Positions 25,188 to 33,705 of a stretch of 64,000 nt of DNA are shown here, in pieces. Source of the DNA: Mycobacterium sp. PS03-16 (lineage in GTDB: Bacteria; Actinomycetota; Actinomycetes; Mycobacteriales; Mycobacteriaceae); contig NZ_SPQO01000022.1 of the NCBI RefSeq assembly GCF_004570325.1, forward strand, positions 20,552-84,551. Reading direction: 5' to 3'. The position numbers and the translations under genes are program-made. The notes beneath the pieces are model-generated. The model was not told where the DNA came from, ran no database searches, and saw nothing but the letters and a program-made list of their open reading frames with translations. Numbering within the stretch: position 1 is the stretch's first letter; every line of letters begins with the position of its first letter.

Positions 25188-25946
25188 ATGGGTTACGCCG
25201 ACGATCTGTTCGACCTCACCGGCCGCGTCGTGCTGGTCACCGGGGGCAGCCGCGGGTTGGGCCGCGAGATCGCGTTCGCGGCGGCGCGGTGCGGCGCCGA
25301 CGTGGCGATCGCCAGCCGGTCGGCCGAGGCGTGCGCCGCGACGGCCGCGGAGATCGCGGAGGCGACCGGCCGCACGGCGTTCCCGTACGCCGTGCACGTC
25401 GGGCGGTGGGATCAGCTCGACGGTCTGGTGGACGCCGTCTACGAGCGGTTCGGCCGGGTCGACGTGCTGGTGAACAACGCCGGGATGTCGCCGCTGTACG
25501 ACTCGCTGACCTCGGTGTCGGAGAAGCTGTTCGACGCGGTGGTCAACCTCAACCTCAAGGGTCCGTTCCGGTTGTCGGCGCTCATCGGTGAGCGGATGGT
25601 CGCCGCGGGCCGCGGCTCGATCATCAACGTCAGCTCCAGCGGATCGCTGCGCCCGGACGCGCACATGCTGCCCTACGCCGCGGCCAAGGCCGGCCTCAAC
25701 GCGATGACCGAGGGGCTGGCCTCGGCGTTCGGGCCGACGGTGCGGGTCAACACGTTGATGCCGGGACCGTTCCTGACCGACATCAGCAAGGCGTGGGACT
25801 TCGGGGGCGTCGAGAAGCCGTTCGGTCACCTGTCGCTGCAACGCGCCGGTCAGCCGCCCGAGATCATCGGCGCCGCACTGTTTCTCATGTCCGACGCGTC
25901 GAGCTTCACGACCGGATCGATCGTAAGGGCCGACGGCGGCGTGTAG
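25188..25946 (+). CDS. Short-chain dehydrogenase/reductase
   Basis: A 252-residue classical SDR with the cofactor motif TGGSRGLGRE (about 18-27), NNAG, the catalytic serine in INVSSSG and YAAAK, all complete. It ends with a family-typical RADGGV. The arginine after GGS favours NADPH. The substrate is unknown. It is divergent from the phosphatase gene with only 19 bases between the starts, and converges on the alkylsulfatase gene eight bases away. Confidence 0.9.
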   Translation: MGYADDLFDLTGRVVLVTGGSRGLGREIAFAAARCGADVAIASRSAEACAATAAEIAEATGRTAFPYAVHVGRWDQLDGLVDAVYERFGRVDVLVNNAGMSPLYDSLTSVSEKLFDAVVNLNLKGPFRLSALIGERMVAAGRGSIINVSSSGSLRPDAHMLPYAAAKAGLNAMTEGLASAFGPTVRVNTLMPGPFLTDISKAWDFGGVEKPFGHLSLQRAGQPPEIIGAALFLMSDASSFTTGSIVRADGGV

Positions 25947-25953
25947 CAGGCCA

Positions 25954-27831
25954 CTACGGCGTGACGATGGTGAAGTTCGGGTCGGGCTTGTCGAGCACCG
26001 ACAGCAGCGACGCCAGCACCCCGGTATCGCCGGTGACCTCCAGTCCCGGCGAGTCGTTGTCCCCGGCCGCCAGGCCGAGCAGACGCAGCTTGTTCGCCAA
26101 CCGCACGGTCACCTGGGCCGTCGACTCGTCGGCGGCCACGGTGCGGTAGACGAGCACGCCGTTGCGCAGCGTGACGCGGTAGTTCACGCCGACGTCGGTC
26201 AGCGAGACGTCGATGGCCAGGTCGAGGTCCCAGGCCCGAGGGCCGTCGACGCTGATGGCCAGCACGTCGAACATCTGCTCCGGCGACAGCTGCGCCAGCA
26301 TGGTCGGCGAGCCGACCTGACCGGCCGTGCCGAAGGTGCCCTGCCGAAGCTCGGTGGCCCCGGACAGGAAGAAGTTGCGCCACGTCGCGTTCTCCGCGCC
26401 GTACGCGAGCTGCTCGAGGGTGTCGGAGTACAGCTCCCGGCCGGCGGTGTGATGCTCGTCGGTGAACATCAGATGATCGAGCAACGTTGCGGCCCAACGG
26501 AAGTCCCCGTCGCCGTAGGCCTGGCGGGCCAGCTCGACGACGCGGTCGGCGCCGCCCATCGCCGCCACGTAGCGCGGGCCGATGGCCTCGGGCGGATGCG
26601 GCCACAGCCGGGCCGGGTTGCCGTCGAACCACCCCATGTAGCGCTGGTAGATCGCCTTGACGTTGTGGTTGACCGACCCGTAGTAGCCGTGGGTGTGCCA
26701 CGCCCTGGCCAACGCCGGCGGCATCTGGAAGTTCTCGGCGATCTCGATGCCGGTGTGGCCCTGGTTGAGCTGCCGCAGCGTCTGGTCGTGCAGGTAGGCA
26801 TACAGATCCCGTTGCAGGGACAGGTATTGCACGATGTTCTCCCGGCCCCACGTCGGCCAGTGATGCGATGCGAACACCACGTCGGCCCGGTCGGCGAACG
26901 TGTCGATGGCCTCGGTGAGGTAGCCCGCCCAGCCGTGCGGGTCGCGCACCAGCGCGCCGCGCAGTGTCAGCAGGTTGTGCAGGTTGTGGGTGGCGTTCTC
27001 GGCCATGCACAGCGCGCGGTATCGCGGGAAGTAGAAGTGCATCTCAGCGGGAGCCTCGGTGCCCGGCGCCATCTGGAATTCGATCTCCAGCCCGTCGACG
27101 GTGTGACGCTCGCCGGTGGACCGGATGTCGACGGTCGGCACGATCATCGACACCTCGCCGGTGGAGGTCATCTGCCCCAGCCCGCATCCCACCTGCCCCT
27201 GCGGCCCGCGCGCGAGCAACGTCCCGTACATGTAGGTGCCCCGGCGCAGCATCGCGGTGCCGGCGTAGACGTTCTCCTGCACCGCATGCTCGACGAACCC
27301 TTCGGGCGCGATGACCGCCACCGTGCCCGCGTCGACCTCGGCCTGATTCGTCACCCCGAGGACGCCGCCGAAGTGGTCGCCGTGGCTGTGGGTGTAGATG
27401 ACAGCGACCACGGGGCGGTCACCGCGGTGGTCCCGGTACAGCGCCAGCGCCGCCGCCGCGACCTCGGTGGAGATCAACGGGTCGATGACGATGACCCCGG
27501 TGTCACCCTCGATGAAGCTGATGTTGGACAGGTCGAGGCCACGGACCTGGTAGATGCCCTCCACCACCTCGTAGAGGCCCTGTTTGGCGGCCAGCGTGGA
27601 CTGCCGCCACAGGCTGGGATGCACCGTCGGCGGCGCGTCTGCGGTGAGGAACGAGTACTGGTCGTTGTCCCACACCACGCGGCCGTCGGCGGCGGTGACC
27701 ACGCACGGCTGCAGGGCGGCGATGAAGCCGCGGTCGGCGTCGTCGAAGTCGGTGGTGTCGTCGAACGGAAGCGTGGTCAGGTGCTCGCGGTGGGCGGCCA
27801 CGATGCTCGCGGTGGGTGCCTTCTGCTCCAT
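25954..27831 (-). CDS. Alkyl/aryl sulfatase, metallo-beta-lactamase fold (SdsA1-like)
   Basis: A 625-residue two-zinc hydrolase that releases sulfate from alkyl sulfates. The metal motif HSHGDH is at 148-153. Further ligands lie in APGTEAPAEMHFYFP and AENATHNLHN. A dimerisation domain and a C-terminal SCP2-like lipid-binding domain (about 500-625) complete the SdsA1 layout. No signal peptide is evident. The ATG at 27831 is chosen; the open frame upstream overlaps the imine-reductase-like gene. It is the counterpart of Rv3762c. Confidence 0.92.
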   Translation of the reverse strand: MEQKAPTASIVAAHREHLTTLPFDDTTDFDDADRGFIAALQPCVVTAADGRVVWDNDQYSFLTADAPPTVHPSLWRQSTLAAKQGLYEVVEGIYQVRGLDLSNISFIEGDTGVIVIDPLISTEVAAAALALYRDHRGDRPVVAVIYTHSHGDHFGGVLGVTNQAEVDAGTVAVIAPEGFVEHAVQENVYAGTAMLRRGTYMYGTLLARGPQGQVGCGLGQMTSTGEVSMIVPTVDIRSTGERHTVDGLEIEFQMAPGTEAPAEMHFYFPRYRALCMAENATHNLHNLLTLRGALVRDPHGWAGYLTEAIDTFADRADVVFASHHWPTWGRENIVQYLSLQRDLYAYLHDQTLRQLNQGHTGIEIAENFQMPPALARAWHTHGYYGSVNHNVKAIYQRYMGWFDGNPARLWPHPPEAIGPRYVAAMGGADRVVELARQAYGDGDFRWAATLLDHLMFTDEHHTAGRELYSDTLEQLAYGAENATWRNFFLSGATELRQGTFGTAGQVGSPTMLAQLSPEQMFDVLAISVDGPRAWDLDLAIDVSLTDVGVNYRVTLRNGVLVYRTVAADESTAQVTVRLANKLRLLGLAAGDNDSPGLEVTGDTGVLASLLSVLDKPDPNFTIVTP

Positions 27832-27883
27832 GCCGCCGACCCTGCCACCATGATCGGCCCGGCGCTGCGAAACGCGGCGGTGT

Positions 27884-28735
27884 TCACCGGTGCATCGTCT
27901 GCGCGATGCGGCTGATCTCGTCGCCGCCGTATCCGGCCGCCACCGCGGCGTCGACATAACCGCGCAGCGCCTCGAGTGTGGCCGCGTCGACGCCCGCGGC
28001 ACGGGAGGCCTCGATCAGGTGCGGCAGCGATGCGGCCACCGACGACACCGGCGCACTGGCGTCCCCGTGCCGGTCGGCGCCGATGCGCTCGGCGACCTCG
28101 TCGGCGATGGGCGGCAGGATGCCGAGGATGCCGTGCACGTGCGGCAGCAGTTCGGCCGGCGTCACGTCGTGCGCGCGGGCGACGTTCAGCGCGTGCAGCA
28201 TTCCGCTCATCGCCGTCCAGAACAGGTCGAGCAGCGCCACATCGAACACCGCGGCCCGCCCGGGGTCGGCACCGAGATAGGTGGTGGCGCCGAGGATCTC
28301 GAGGATGTCGCGGTGGGCGTCGTAGAGGTCGCGGGGTCCGGCGAACAGCAGGCTGGCCTCACGGGTGCCGATGGTGTCGGTCGGCGTCATGATCGCACCG
28401 TCGAGGTAGCGGCCACCCAGTCCGTCGACCAGCGCAGCGGTGGCCCGGGCGGCCTCGGGGGTGGCCGCGGTCAGTCCGATGACCACTCGCCCGCGCACAG
28501 CGTCACCCGCCGCCGCGACCAGGGCGTCGAGCACACCCTGATCGACGACGTTGATCAGGGTCAGGTCACCGGCGGCGACGGCCGCGGCCGGGCTGTCCGC
28601 CCACTGCGCACCGCGGGCCCGCACACGCTCGGCCCTGGCGGGGGTGCGGTTCCACACCGTGACCGGACACCCGGCGTCGAGCAGCGCCCCGACCAGCGCC
28701 TGCCCCATCGGGCCGAGTCCGAGGACGCTGATCAC
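27884..28735 (-). CDS. Imine reductase-like NADPH oxidoreductase (second of a pair)
   Basis: A 283-residue protein of the 6-phosphogluconate/beta-hydroxyacid dehydrogenase superfamily. The N-terminus fits the imine-reductase cofactor pattern: GLGPMGQALVGALLDAG, then VTVWNRTPAR. The C-terminal helical domain would exchange with a second subunit. The residue at the usual proton-donor place appears to be Asp (VFDVALL). It probably reduces a cyclic imine or a related C=N or C=O bond; the substrate is unknown. The start overlaps the stop of the upstream paralogue by four bases. Confidence 0.82.
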   Translation of the reverse strand: MISVLGLGPMGQALVGALLDAGCPVTVWNRTPARAERVRARGAQWADSPAAAVAAGDLTLINVVDQGVLDALVAAAGDAVRGRVVIGLTAATPEAARATAALVDGLGGRYLDGAIMTPTDTIGTREASLLFAGPRDLYDAHRDILEILGATTYLGADPGRAAVFDVALLDLFWTAMSGMLHALNVARAHDVTPAELLPHVHGILGILPPIADEVAERIGADRHGDASAPVSSVAASLPHLIEASRAAGVDAATLEALRGYVDAAVAAGYGGDEISRIAQTMHR

Positions 28736-29610
28736 GCCGCCCGCCCCGGCCGGCGGATGCCCTCGATGGCACGCGCGAAACCCTCGGCACCGTGGCCGGC
28801 GTCGATCTGCCGGTGGATGAGCCGCTGCACCGCGTCGACGACCTCGGTGCCGAGCCCGGCGGCGCGACTGGCCTCGACGATCTCGCTGATGTCGGAGAAG
28901 TCCAGGCTCTGCTGGCCGGGCAGCGTGTAGTCACCGCCGTCGATGATCTCGGCGTACTCGGCGAGAGCCGGCAGCACCGCGGTCAGCCAGGCGGTCGCGC
29001 GCCCGGCGAACTCCTTGGCGGACATGCCCGCTGTGCCGGCCAGCGCGGCGCCGTGGAAAAAGCCCGCGAACATGACGTACATCGCCGAGAGCAGCGCCAG
29101 ATCGTGCAGCGACGCCAAACCCGCGTCGTCACCGAAATACTCCGTACGCCCCCAGGTTTCGAGCAGTGCGTGGTGACGCTCGAAGACGGTGCGCGAACCG
29201 CTGTAGTAGATCAGGGATCCCGGCGCACCGATCATCGCGGGGACGGCCATGATGCCGCCGTCGAGGTAGTCGGCGCCGTGGCCGGTGGCCCAGCGGCTCA
29301 GCTCCCGGGCCCCGTCGGGCGTCGTGGTGGTCAGGTTGATCAGCTGCCTTCCGGCCAGCCGCCCGGCGACCGGGTCGAGCACCTCGCGCACCGATCGCGC
29401 ATCGAACAGGCACACGACGATGGCGTCGCCGGCGTCGACCGCCTCGGCGACCGTGGCGGCCACGTCGGTGGTGGCGGACGCCAGCGCGGCCGCCCGGGCG
29501 GGGGTGCGGTTCCAGACGACGCTGCGGTGCCCGGCGGCCGCGGCGGCGCCGACGAGCGCCGATCCCATGGCGCCGAGGCCGAGGAAAGTGACGGTGGTGG
29601 AGGTGGTCAT
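28732..29610 (-). CDS. Imine reductase-like NADPH oxidoreductase (first of a pair)
   Basis: A 292-residue paralogue of the following gene with the same pattern (GLGAMGSALVGAAAAAG, then SVVWNRTPAR) and the same C-terminal helical domain (SLHDLALLSAMYV). The two are coupled by a four-base overlap and may form a heterodimer or act in series. An HxlR regulator is transcribed away from it, with a 99-base region holding palindromes between, so control by that regulator is likely. Confidence 0.82.
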   Translation of the reverse strand: MTTSTTVTFLGLGAMGSALVGAAAAAGHRSVVWNRTPARAAALASATTDVAATVAEAVDAGDAIVVCLFDARSVREVLDPVAGRLAGRQLINLTTTTPDGARELSRWATGHGADYLDGGIMAVPAMIGAPGSLIYYSGSRTVFERHHALLETWGRTEYFGDDAGLASLHDLALLSAMYVMFAGFFHGAALAGTAGMSAKEFAGRATAWLTAVLPALAEYAEIIDGGDYTLPGQQSLDFSDISEIVEASRAAGLGTEVVDAVQRLIHRQIDAGHGAEGFARAIEGIRRPGRAA

Positions 29611-29646
29611 GCCGCTATCGTCGAATCAGCGCGGAGTTTCCGACAA

Positions 29647-29686
29647 GTACCCACTATTTAGTGCGGTACTCACCAAGAGGTAAGTA
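29647..29686. promoter_or_regulatory. Candidate HxlR operators in the divergent control region
   Basis: GTACC (29647-29651) and GGTAC (29665-29669) enclose CACT-ATTT-AGTG, forming an almost perfect inverted repeat. A second, weaker inverted repeat ACTCACC-AAG-AGGTAAGT follows at 29668-29685. Both lie between the imine-reductase pair and the hxlR-type gene, which is AT-rich compared with its surroundings. Confidence 0.55.
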
Positions 29687-29709
29687 ATGAACGCCAACAG
29701 GGGGTTCCG

Positions 29710-30048
29710 ATGAGTCAGCTCGGCGAGTACACCTGCGGCCTGGACGCGGCGATGGCCGTGGTGGACGGCAAGTGGAAACCACTGATCCTGTGGGAGCTCC
29801 AGGACGGGCCGAAACGCTTCAATGCCCTGCACCGCAGCCTGGCCGGGGTGTCGCAGAAGATGCTCACCCAGCACCTCAAGGAGTTGCAGCGCCACGGCGT
29901 CGTGCACCGCGAGAGCTTCCACGAGGTGCCGCCGCGGGTGGAGTACTCGATGACACCCGCGGGCCGCGAACTGCTCGACGCGCTTGAACCGCTCGGCGAG
30001 TGGGCGACCCGCCACATCGACCTGATCTGCGCGGCGAAGACCGGTTGA
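29710..30048 (+). CDS. HxlR-family transcriptional regulator
   Basis: A 112-residue winged-helix protein. The family signature is complete: a single conserved cysteine near the N-terminus (YTCGL, C9), VDGKWKPLILWEL, RFNALHRSLAGVSQKMLTQHL and a wing ending EYSMTPAGREL. In relatives the cysteine senses electrophiles or oxidants. It follows an AGGGGG ribosome site at 29698-29703. It probably controls its own gene and the divergent imine-reductase pair. It ends two bases before the converging zwf stop. Confidence 0.92.
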   Translation: MSQLGEYTCGLDAAMAVVDGKWKPLILWELQDGPKRFNALHRSLAGVSQKMLTQHLKELQRHGVVHRESFHEVPPRVEYSMTPAGRELLDALEPLGEWATRHIDLICAAKTG

Positions 30049-30049
30049 C

Positions 30050-31549
30050 CTAGTCCCTGTGGTCCCGCCATTCGCGTTCGAACGGCAGCCGCCACGCGTT
30101 GGGTGCGATCAGCTGGTGGATGGCGTTGGGACCCCACGTGCCGGGTTGGTACAGCTTCACCGGCGGCGGGTCCTCGAGCAGCGGAGCCGAACGGTCCCAC
30201 AGTGATTCGATGCCTTCGGCCGTGGTGAACAGGGTGTGGTCACCGCGCATCGCGTCGAGGATCAGACGTTCGTAGGCCTCGAGTACGTCGCCGACGCGTC
30301 CGGTCTCCTGCGTCGAGAACTGCATGGACAGCTTGTCGAGCTTCATTCCGGGCCCCGGCCGCTTGCCGTAGAACGACAGCGACACCTTGGAGTTGTCGGC
30401 CAGGTCGAACGTCAGATGGTCCGGACCCTGCGACCCGACGCCCGAACCGGGCGGGAACATCGAGCGCGGCGCCTCTTTGAACGCGATCGAGATGATCCGC
30501 TGCCCCTCGGCCATCCTCTTGCCGGTGCGCAGATAGACCGGCACGCCGGCCCAGCGCCAGTTGTCGATGCCGACCTGCAGCGCGATGAACGTCTCGGTCT
30601 CCGAATCCGGTGCCACCCCGTCCTCCTGGCGGTAGCCGACGTACTGGCCGCGGATGACCTTCTTCGGGTCGACGGGCAGCATCGACCGGAAGACCTTGTT
30701 CTTCTCCTCGCTGATCGCCCTGGGCTCCAGGGCGGTCGGCGGCTCCATCACGACGAACGCCATGACCTGGAACAGGTGGGTGACCACCATGTCCTTGAAG
30801 GCGCCGGTGCTCTCGTAGAAGTTGGCCCGCTGATCGAGCCCCAGCTTCTCCGGGATGTCGATCTGGATGTGATCGATGAAATTGCGGTTCCAGATCGGCT
30901 CGAACAATCCGTTGGCGAACCGGAACGCCAGGATGTTCTGCGCCGCCTCCTTGCCGAGGAAGTGGTCGATGCGGAAGATCTGCGATTCGTCGAAGGTGTC
31001 GTGGACGAAGGCGTTGAGTGCGCAGGCGCTGGCCAGGTCGGTGCCGAACGGTTTCTCCATCACCACCCGCGAGCGGTCGACGAGGCCGGAATCCCTCAGC
31101 ATGGTGATCACGGCCTTGGCCGCGTTGGGCGGCACCGACAGGTAGTGCAGCCGCCGGGTATCTGGGCCGAGTTCGGCCTCGGCCGCCTTCACCGCCGCGG
31201 CGAGCGGCTCGGGCCCTGCGCTCTGCGGCACGTAGGAGATCCGGCAGGCGAAGCCCTCCCACTCCTCGTCGGTCAACGTATGGCTGCCGAACGCGTCGAC
31301 GGCCTCGCGTGCCAGTGCCCGGAACTCGTCGCCGCTGAGATCTTCGAGTGACGTGCCGACCACCCGGATCTTCGGCGCCAGCGAGGACTGGACGAGATAC
31401 GCCATACCGGGCAGCAGTTTGCGTTTCGCCAGATCGCCGGTCGCCCCGAACAGCACGATGACGTGCGGATCGAGTTTCTCCTCGTCGATACGGTGCGGGC
31501 GCGAACCGGGCGCCGGATACGCGATGGACTGCGGAGTGCTGACGGCCAC
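30050..31549 (-). CDS. zwf: Glucose-6-phosphate dehydrogenase
   Basis: A 499-residue enzyme giving 6-phosphogluconolactone and a reduced cofactor in the pentose phosphate pathway. The cofactor motif is LFGATGDLAKRKLLP (about 33-47), the substrate and catalytic motif RIDHFLGKEAAQN, and MEKPFGTD is present. An F420-dependent enzyme (Fgd) does the same reaction in mycobacteria, so this is the NAD(P) form. The start is GTG at 31549. Three small genes lie upstream on the same strand, the nearest 43 bases away, and may be co-transcribed. Confidence 0.95.
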   Translation of the reverse strand: MAVSTPQSIAYPAPGSRPHRIDEEKLDPHVIVLFGATGDLAKRKLLPGMAYLVQSSLAPKIRVVGTSLEDLSGDEFRALAREAVDAFGSHTLTDEEWEGFACRISYVPQSAGPEPLAAAVKAAEAELGPDTRRLHYLSVPPNAAKAVITMLRDSGLVDRSRVVMEKPFGTDLASACALNAFVHDTFDESQIFRIDHFLGKEAAQNILAFRFANGLFEPIWNRNFIDHIQIDIPEKLGLDQRANFYESTGAFKDMVVTHLFQVMAFVVMEPPTALEPRAISEEKNKVFRSMLPVDPKKVIRGQYVGYRQEDGVAPDSETETFIALQVGIDNWRWAGVPVYLRTGKRMAEGQRIISIAFKEAPRSMFPPGSGVGSQGPDHLTFDLADNSKVSLSFYGKRPGPGMKLDKLSMQFSTQETGRVGDVLEAYERLILDAMRGDHTLFTTAEGIESLWDRSAPLLEDPPPVKLYQPGTWGPNAIHQLIAPNAWRLPFEREWRDHRD

Positions 31550-31592
31550 CTTGGCGATGATGTCACCATGCCGGCCGGAGTGCAGCGACTTG

Positions 31593-32006
31593 TCAGCCCT
31601 GCCGGTCGGCCAGCCAGCGTTCGGCGCGTCGGCGCGACGCCCGCGACAACCAGGCGTCCTGGATCAACTCGGTCAGTTCCTCGAGCCCGATGCGGCTGAT
31701 GTCCTTGCCGCGCACCAAAACCGAAAGGTGACCGTCGAACCGGTCGGTGGTGAAGAACGGGGAGTGGGGGTCCTGGACCAAAGCCAGTTTGTCGGCCTCG
31801 GATTCCACCCACACCATGATGACGTCAGGGTAGCGCTCACCGGTGTCCGGATCCGCGGCGTCCGGTTGGGGGGTGCGGAAGAACACGAACGACTTGCCGC
31901 CGACCTGATAGATCGCGTTGCCCTTCGGGCCCTCGATGCGCTTGGTGTGCGGCATCGCGGCCGCGATCTCGTGGACGTCGGCGACCCTGGCGGGACGGTC
32001 AGCCAC
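31593..32006 (-). CDS. MmcQ/YjbR family protein
   Basis: A 137-residue protein of the MmcQ/YjbR fold, small double-wing proteins once proposed to bind DNA; the real function is uncertain. Visible family features are IAAAMPHTKRIEGPKGNAIYQVGGKSF-like opening and DRFDGHLSVLVRG in the middle. The GTG at 32006 overlaps the end of the phosphoesterase gene by eight bases, so translation is coupled. Confidence 0.8.
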   Translation of the reverse strand: MADRPARVADVHEIAAAMPHTKRIEGPKGNAIYQVGGKSFVFFRTPQPDAADPDTGERYPDVIMVWVESEADKLALVQDPHSPFFTTDRFDGHLSVLVRGKDISRIGLEELTELIQDAWLSRASRRRAERWLADRQG

Positions 32007-32502
32007 GCCGCTCCACGTTGCGCAAGACGACCTCGCCCAGCACCCCGTCGGCGACCGTCGCCGTCATGTACGTGCAGTACGGCTGGCGGCGCCGGTCCGT
32101 CGGCGAACCCGGGTTGAGTAGCCGCAGCCCTGTCGCCGCGGTGGTGTCCCACGGGATGTGGCTGTGTCCGAACACGAGCACGTCGGTGTCCGGGTACAGC
32201 TTGGCCATCCGGGCGTCACGCCCACCCGAGGCGCCGGTCTCGTGCACGACGGTGAACCGCACCCCACCCAGGGTGACATCCGCGCGTTCGGGCAGGCGAC
32301 GGCGCAACTCCTCCCCGTCGTTGTTGCCCCAGCACGCGACCAGCCGTCTCGAGCGCTCGTCGAGCACGTCGAGCAGACGCGGCTCGACCCAGTCACCGGC
32401 GTGGATCACCACGTCGGCGCGCGCCACCTCGTCCCACACCACCGCGGGCAGGTCGCGCGCCCGTTTGGGCACATGGGTGTCGGCGAGGAGGAGCAGCCGC
32501 AT
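31999..32502 (-). CDS. YfcE/MJ0936-type metallophosphoesterase
   Basis: A 167-residue two-metal phosphodiesterase. The ligands are visible in LLADTHVPKR (D8, H10), HAGDWVE, GNND and VFGHSHIP; one position differs from the usual GDxVD. It likely cleaves phosphodiesters or nucleotides; the substrate is unknown. The start at 32502 is four bases after the NTF2-like gene stop, so the genes form an operon. Confidence 0.88.
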   Translation of the reverse strand: MRLLLLADTHVPKRARDLPAVVWDEVARADVVIHAGDWVEPRLLDVLDERSRRLVACWGNNDGEELRRRLPERADVTLGGVRFTVVHETGASGGRDARMAKLYPDTDVLVFGHSHIPWDTTAATGLRLLNPGSPTDRRRQPYCTYMTATVADGVLGEVVLRNVERRG

Positions 32503-32505
32503 CGG

Positions 32506-32904
32506 TTACCCCTGGACCGGCGACTGCAGCAATTCGGCCATCTTCGGGATCACGGTCTGCAGCGCTTTGAACGGCCGCAGCATCACCTTGAACGAGGTGA
32601 TCTCCTCGGCGTCGTTCCACTCGATCATGTCGATGCCGTTGACGTGGATCCCGTCGAGGTCGGCGACGAACTCCAGCACCGCCGAACGGTTGGCGTACCA
32701 GTGGTTGACGTAGCGAAAACCCTGGCCACCGAGTACCTTCGCGGCCGCGTTCAGATAGGCGGCGGTGGTCTCGCGGCCTTCCTGCGGGGTGAACACCGCC
32801 GGCGAGTAGAACACCGCATCGGGCGCCAGCAGCGCCGTCACATCGCCGCCGTGGTCACCATCGATGAGGTCGAGCCAGCGCTGGATCACCGGGGGTGTCG
32901 TCAT
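32506..32904 (-). CDS. SnoaL/NTF2-like protein
   Basis: A 132-residue cone-shaped NTF2-fold protein (VIQRWLDLIDGDHGGDVTAL, RFRYVNHWY-like core, EWNDAEEITSFKVMLRP). Members include polyketide cyclases, limonene-epoxide hydrolases and binding proteins; the activity here is unknown. It is the first gene of a run with the phosphoesterase, MmcQ and possibly zwf. A TAATCT hexamer (32918-32913) eight bases before the ATG marks a probable leaderless promoter. Confidence 0.8.
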   Translation of the reverse strand: MTTPPVIQRWLDLIDGDHGGDVTALLAPDAVFYSPAVFTPQEGRETTAAYLNAAAKVLGGQGFRYVNHWYANRSAVLEFVADLDGIHVNGIDMIEWNDAEEITSFKVMLRPFKALQTVIPKMAELLQSPVQG

Positions 32905-32990
32905 ACCGTGCGAGATTACGCGGAGTTTGGCGGGCGGACGCGAGGGTAATCACGCCTCTCGTCGGGCCGCAACGTTCAGCAGGAGTCCCC

Positions 32991-33701
32991 ATGAGAGTTC
33001 GTCAGTTCGGTCGCGTCGTCGGCGCGGTGGCCGTGACCACCTGGGCCGCGATGGTGGGCGTGGCCGCCCCGTCGGCGTCCGCCCAGACATGCCCGGACGT
33101 GGAGATCGTCTTCGCCCGCGGCAGCGGTGAGGCGCCGGGTGTCGGCGGCGTCGGGCAGTCGTTCGTCGACGCCGTGCGCGCGCAGGCGGGCCCGCGGACC
33201 GTGAACGTGTACTCGGTGAACTATGCGGCGTCCAACAACTTCGACGCCCGCGACGATTTGGCCAGGACCGTCGTCGATGGGATCCGCGACGCCGGGAACC
33301 GCGTGCAGACCATCGCCACGACGTGCCCGAACACCGACATCGTGCTGGGCGGGTTCTCCCAGGGGGCCGTGGTCGCCGGGTTCGTGACCTCCTCGACGGT
33401 GCCCGATGCCGTGCCGGCCGCCTATCGCAACGCCGTTCCCCAGCCGCTCGCGGCGGAGGTCGCCGAGCACGTCACGGCGGTCACCCTGTTCGGGCTGCCG
33501 TCTCCGCAGTGGCTTGGCACATTCGGCGCCCCGCCGGTGGTCATCGGCCCCCTGTACGCGCCGAAGACGCTGCAGCTGTGCGCTGAGGGTGACACGATCT
33601 GCAACGGCGCTCCGGGCGGGCAGCCGAGCATCGCGCACGCGCTCTACGGGGTCAACGGGCTGACGCAGCAGGCCGCGACGTACGCGGTGGAGCGGCTGTG
33701 A
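32991..33701 (+). CDS. Secreted cutinase-family esterase (Culp)
   Basis: A 236-residue exported serine esterase. The signal peptide ends at ASA (about residue 31). The mature protein begins with the disulfide cysteine in QTCPDVEIVFARGSGE. The nucleophile S123 lies in GGFSQG, the acid in EGDTICNG and the histidine in PSIAHALYG. Mycobacterial homologues hydrolyse lipid or cutin-like esters at the cell surface. The ATG at 32991 follows AGGAG at 32980-32984; the open frame continues upstream but has no ribosome site. Confidence 0.94.
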   Translation: MRVRQFGRVVGAVAVTTWAAMVGVAAPSASAQTCPDVEIVFARGSGEAPGVGGVGQSFVDAVRAQAGPRTVNVYSVNYAASNNFDARDDLARTVVDGIRDAGNRVQTIATTCPNTDIVLGGFSQGAVVAGFVTSSTVPDAVPAAYRNAVPQPLAAEVAEHVTAVTLFGLPSPQWLGTFGAPPVVIGPLYAPKTLQLCAEGDTICNGAPGGQPSIAHALYGVNGLTQQAATYAVERL

Positions 33702-33705
33702 CCCG

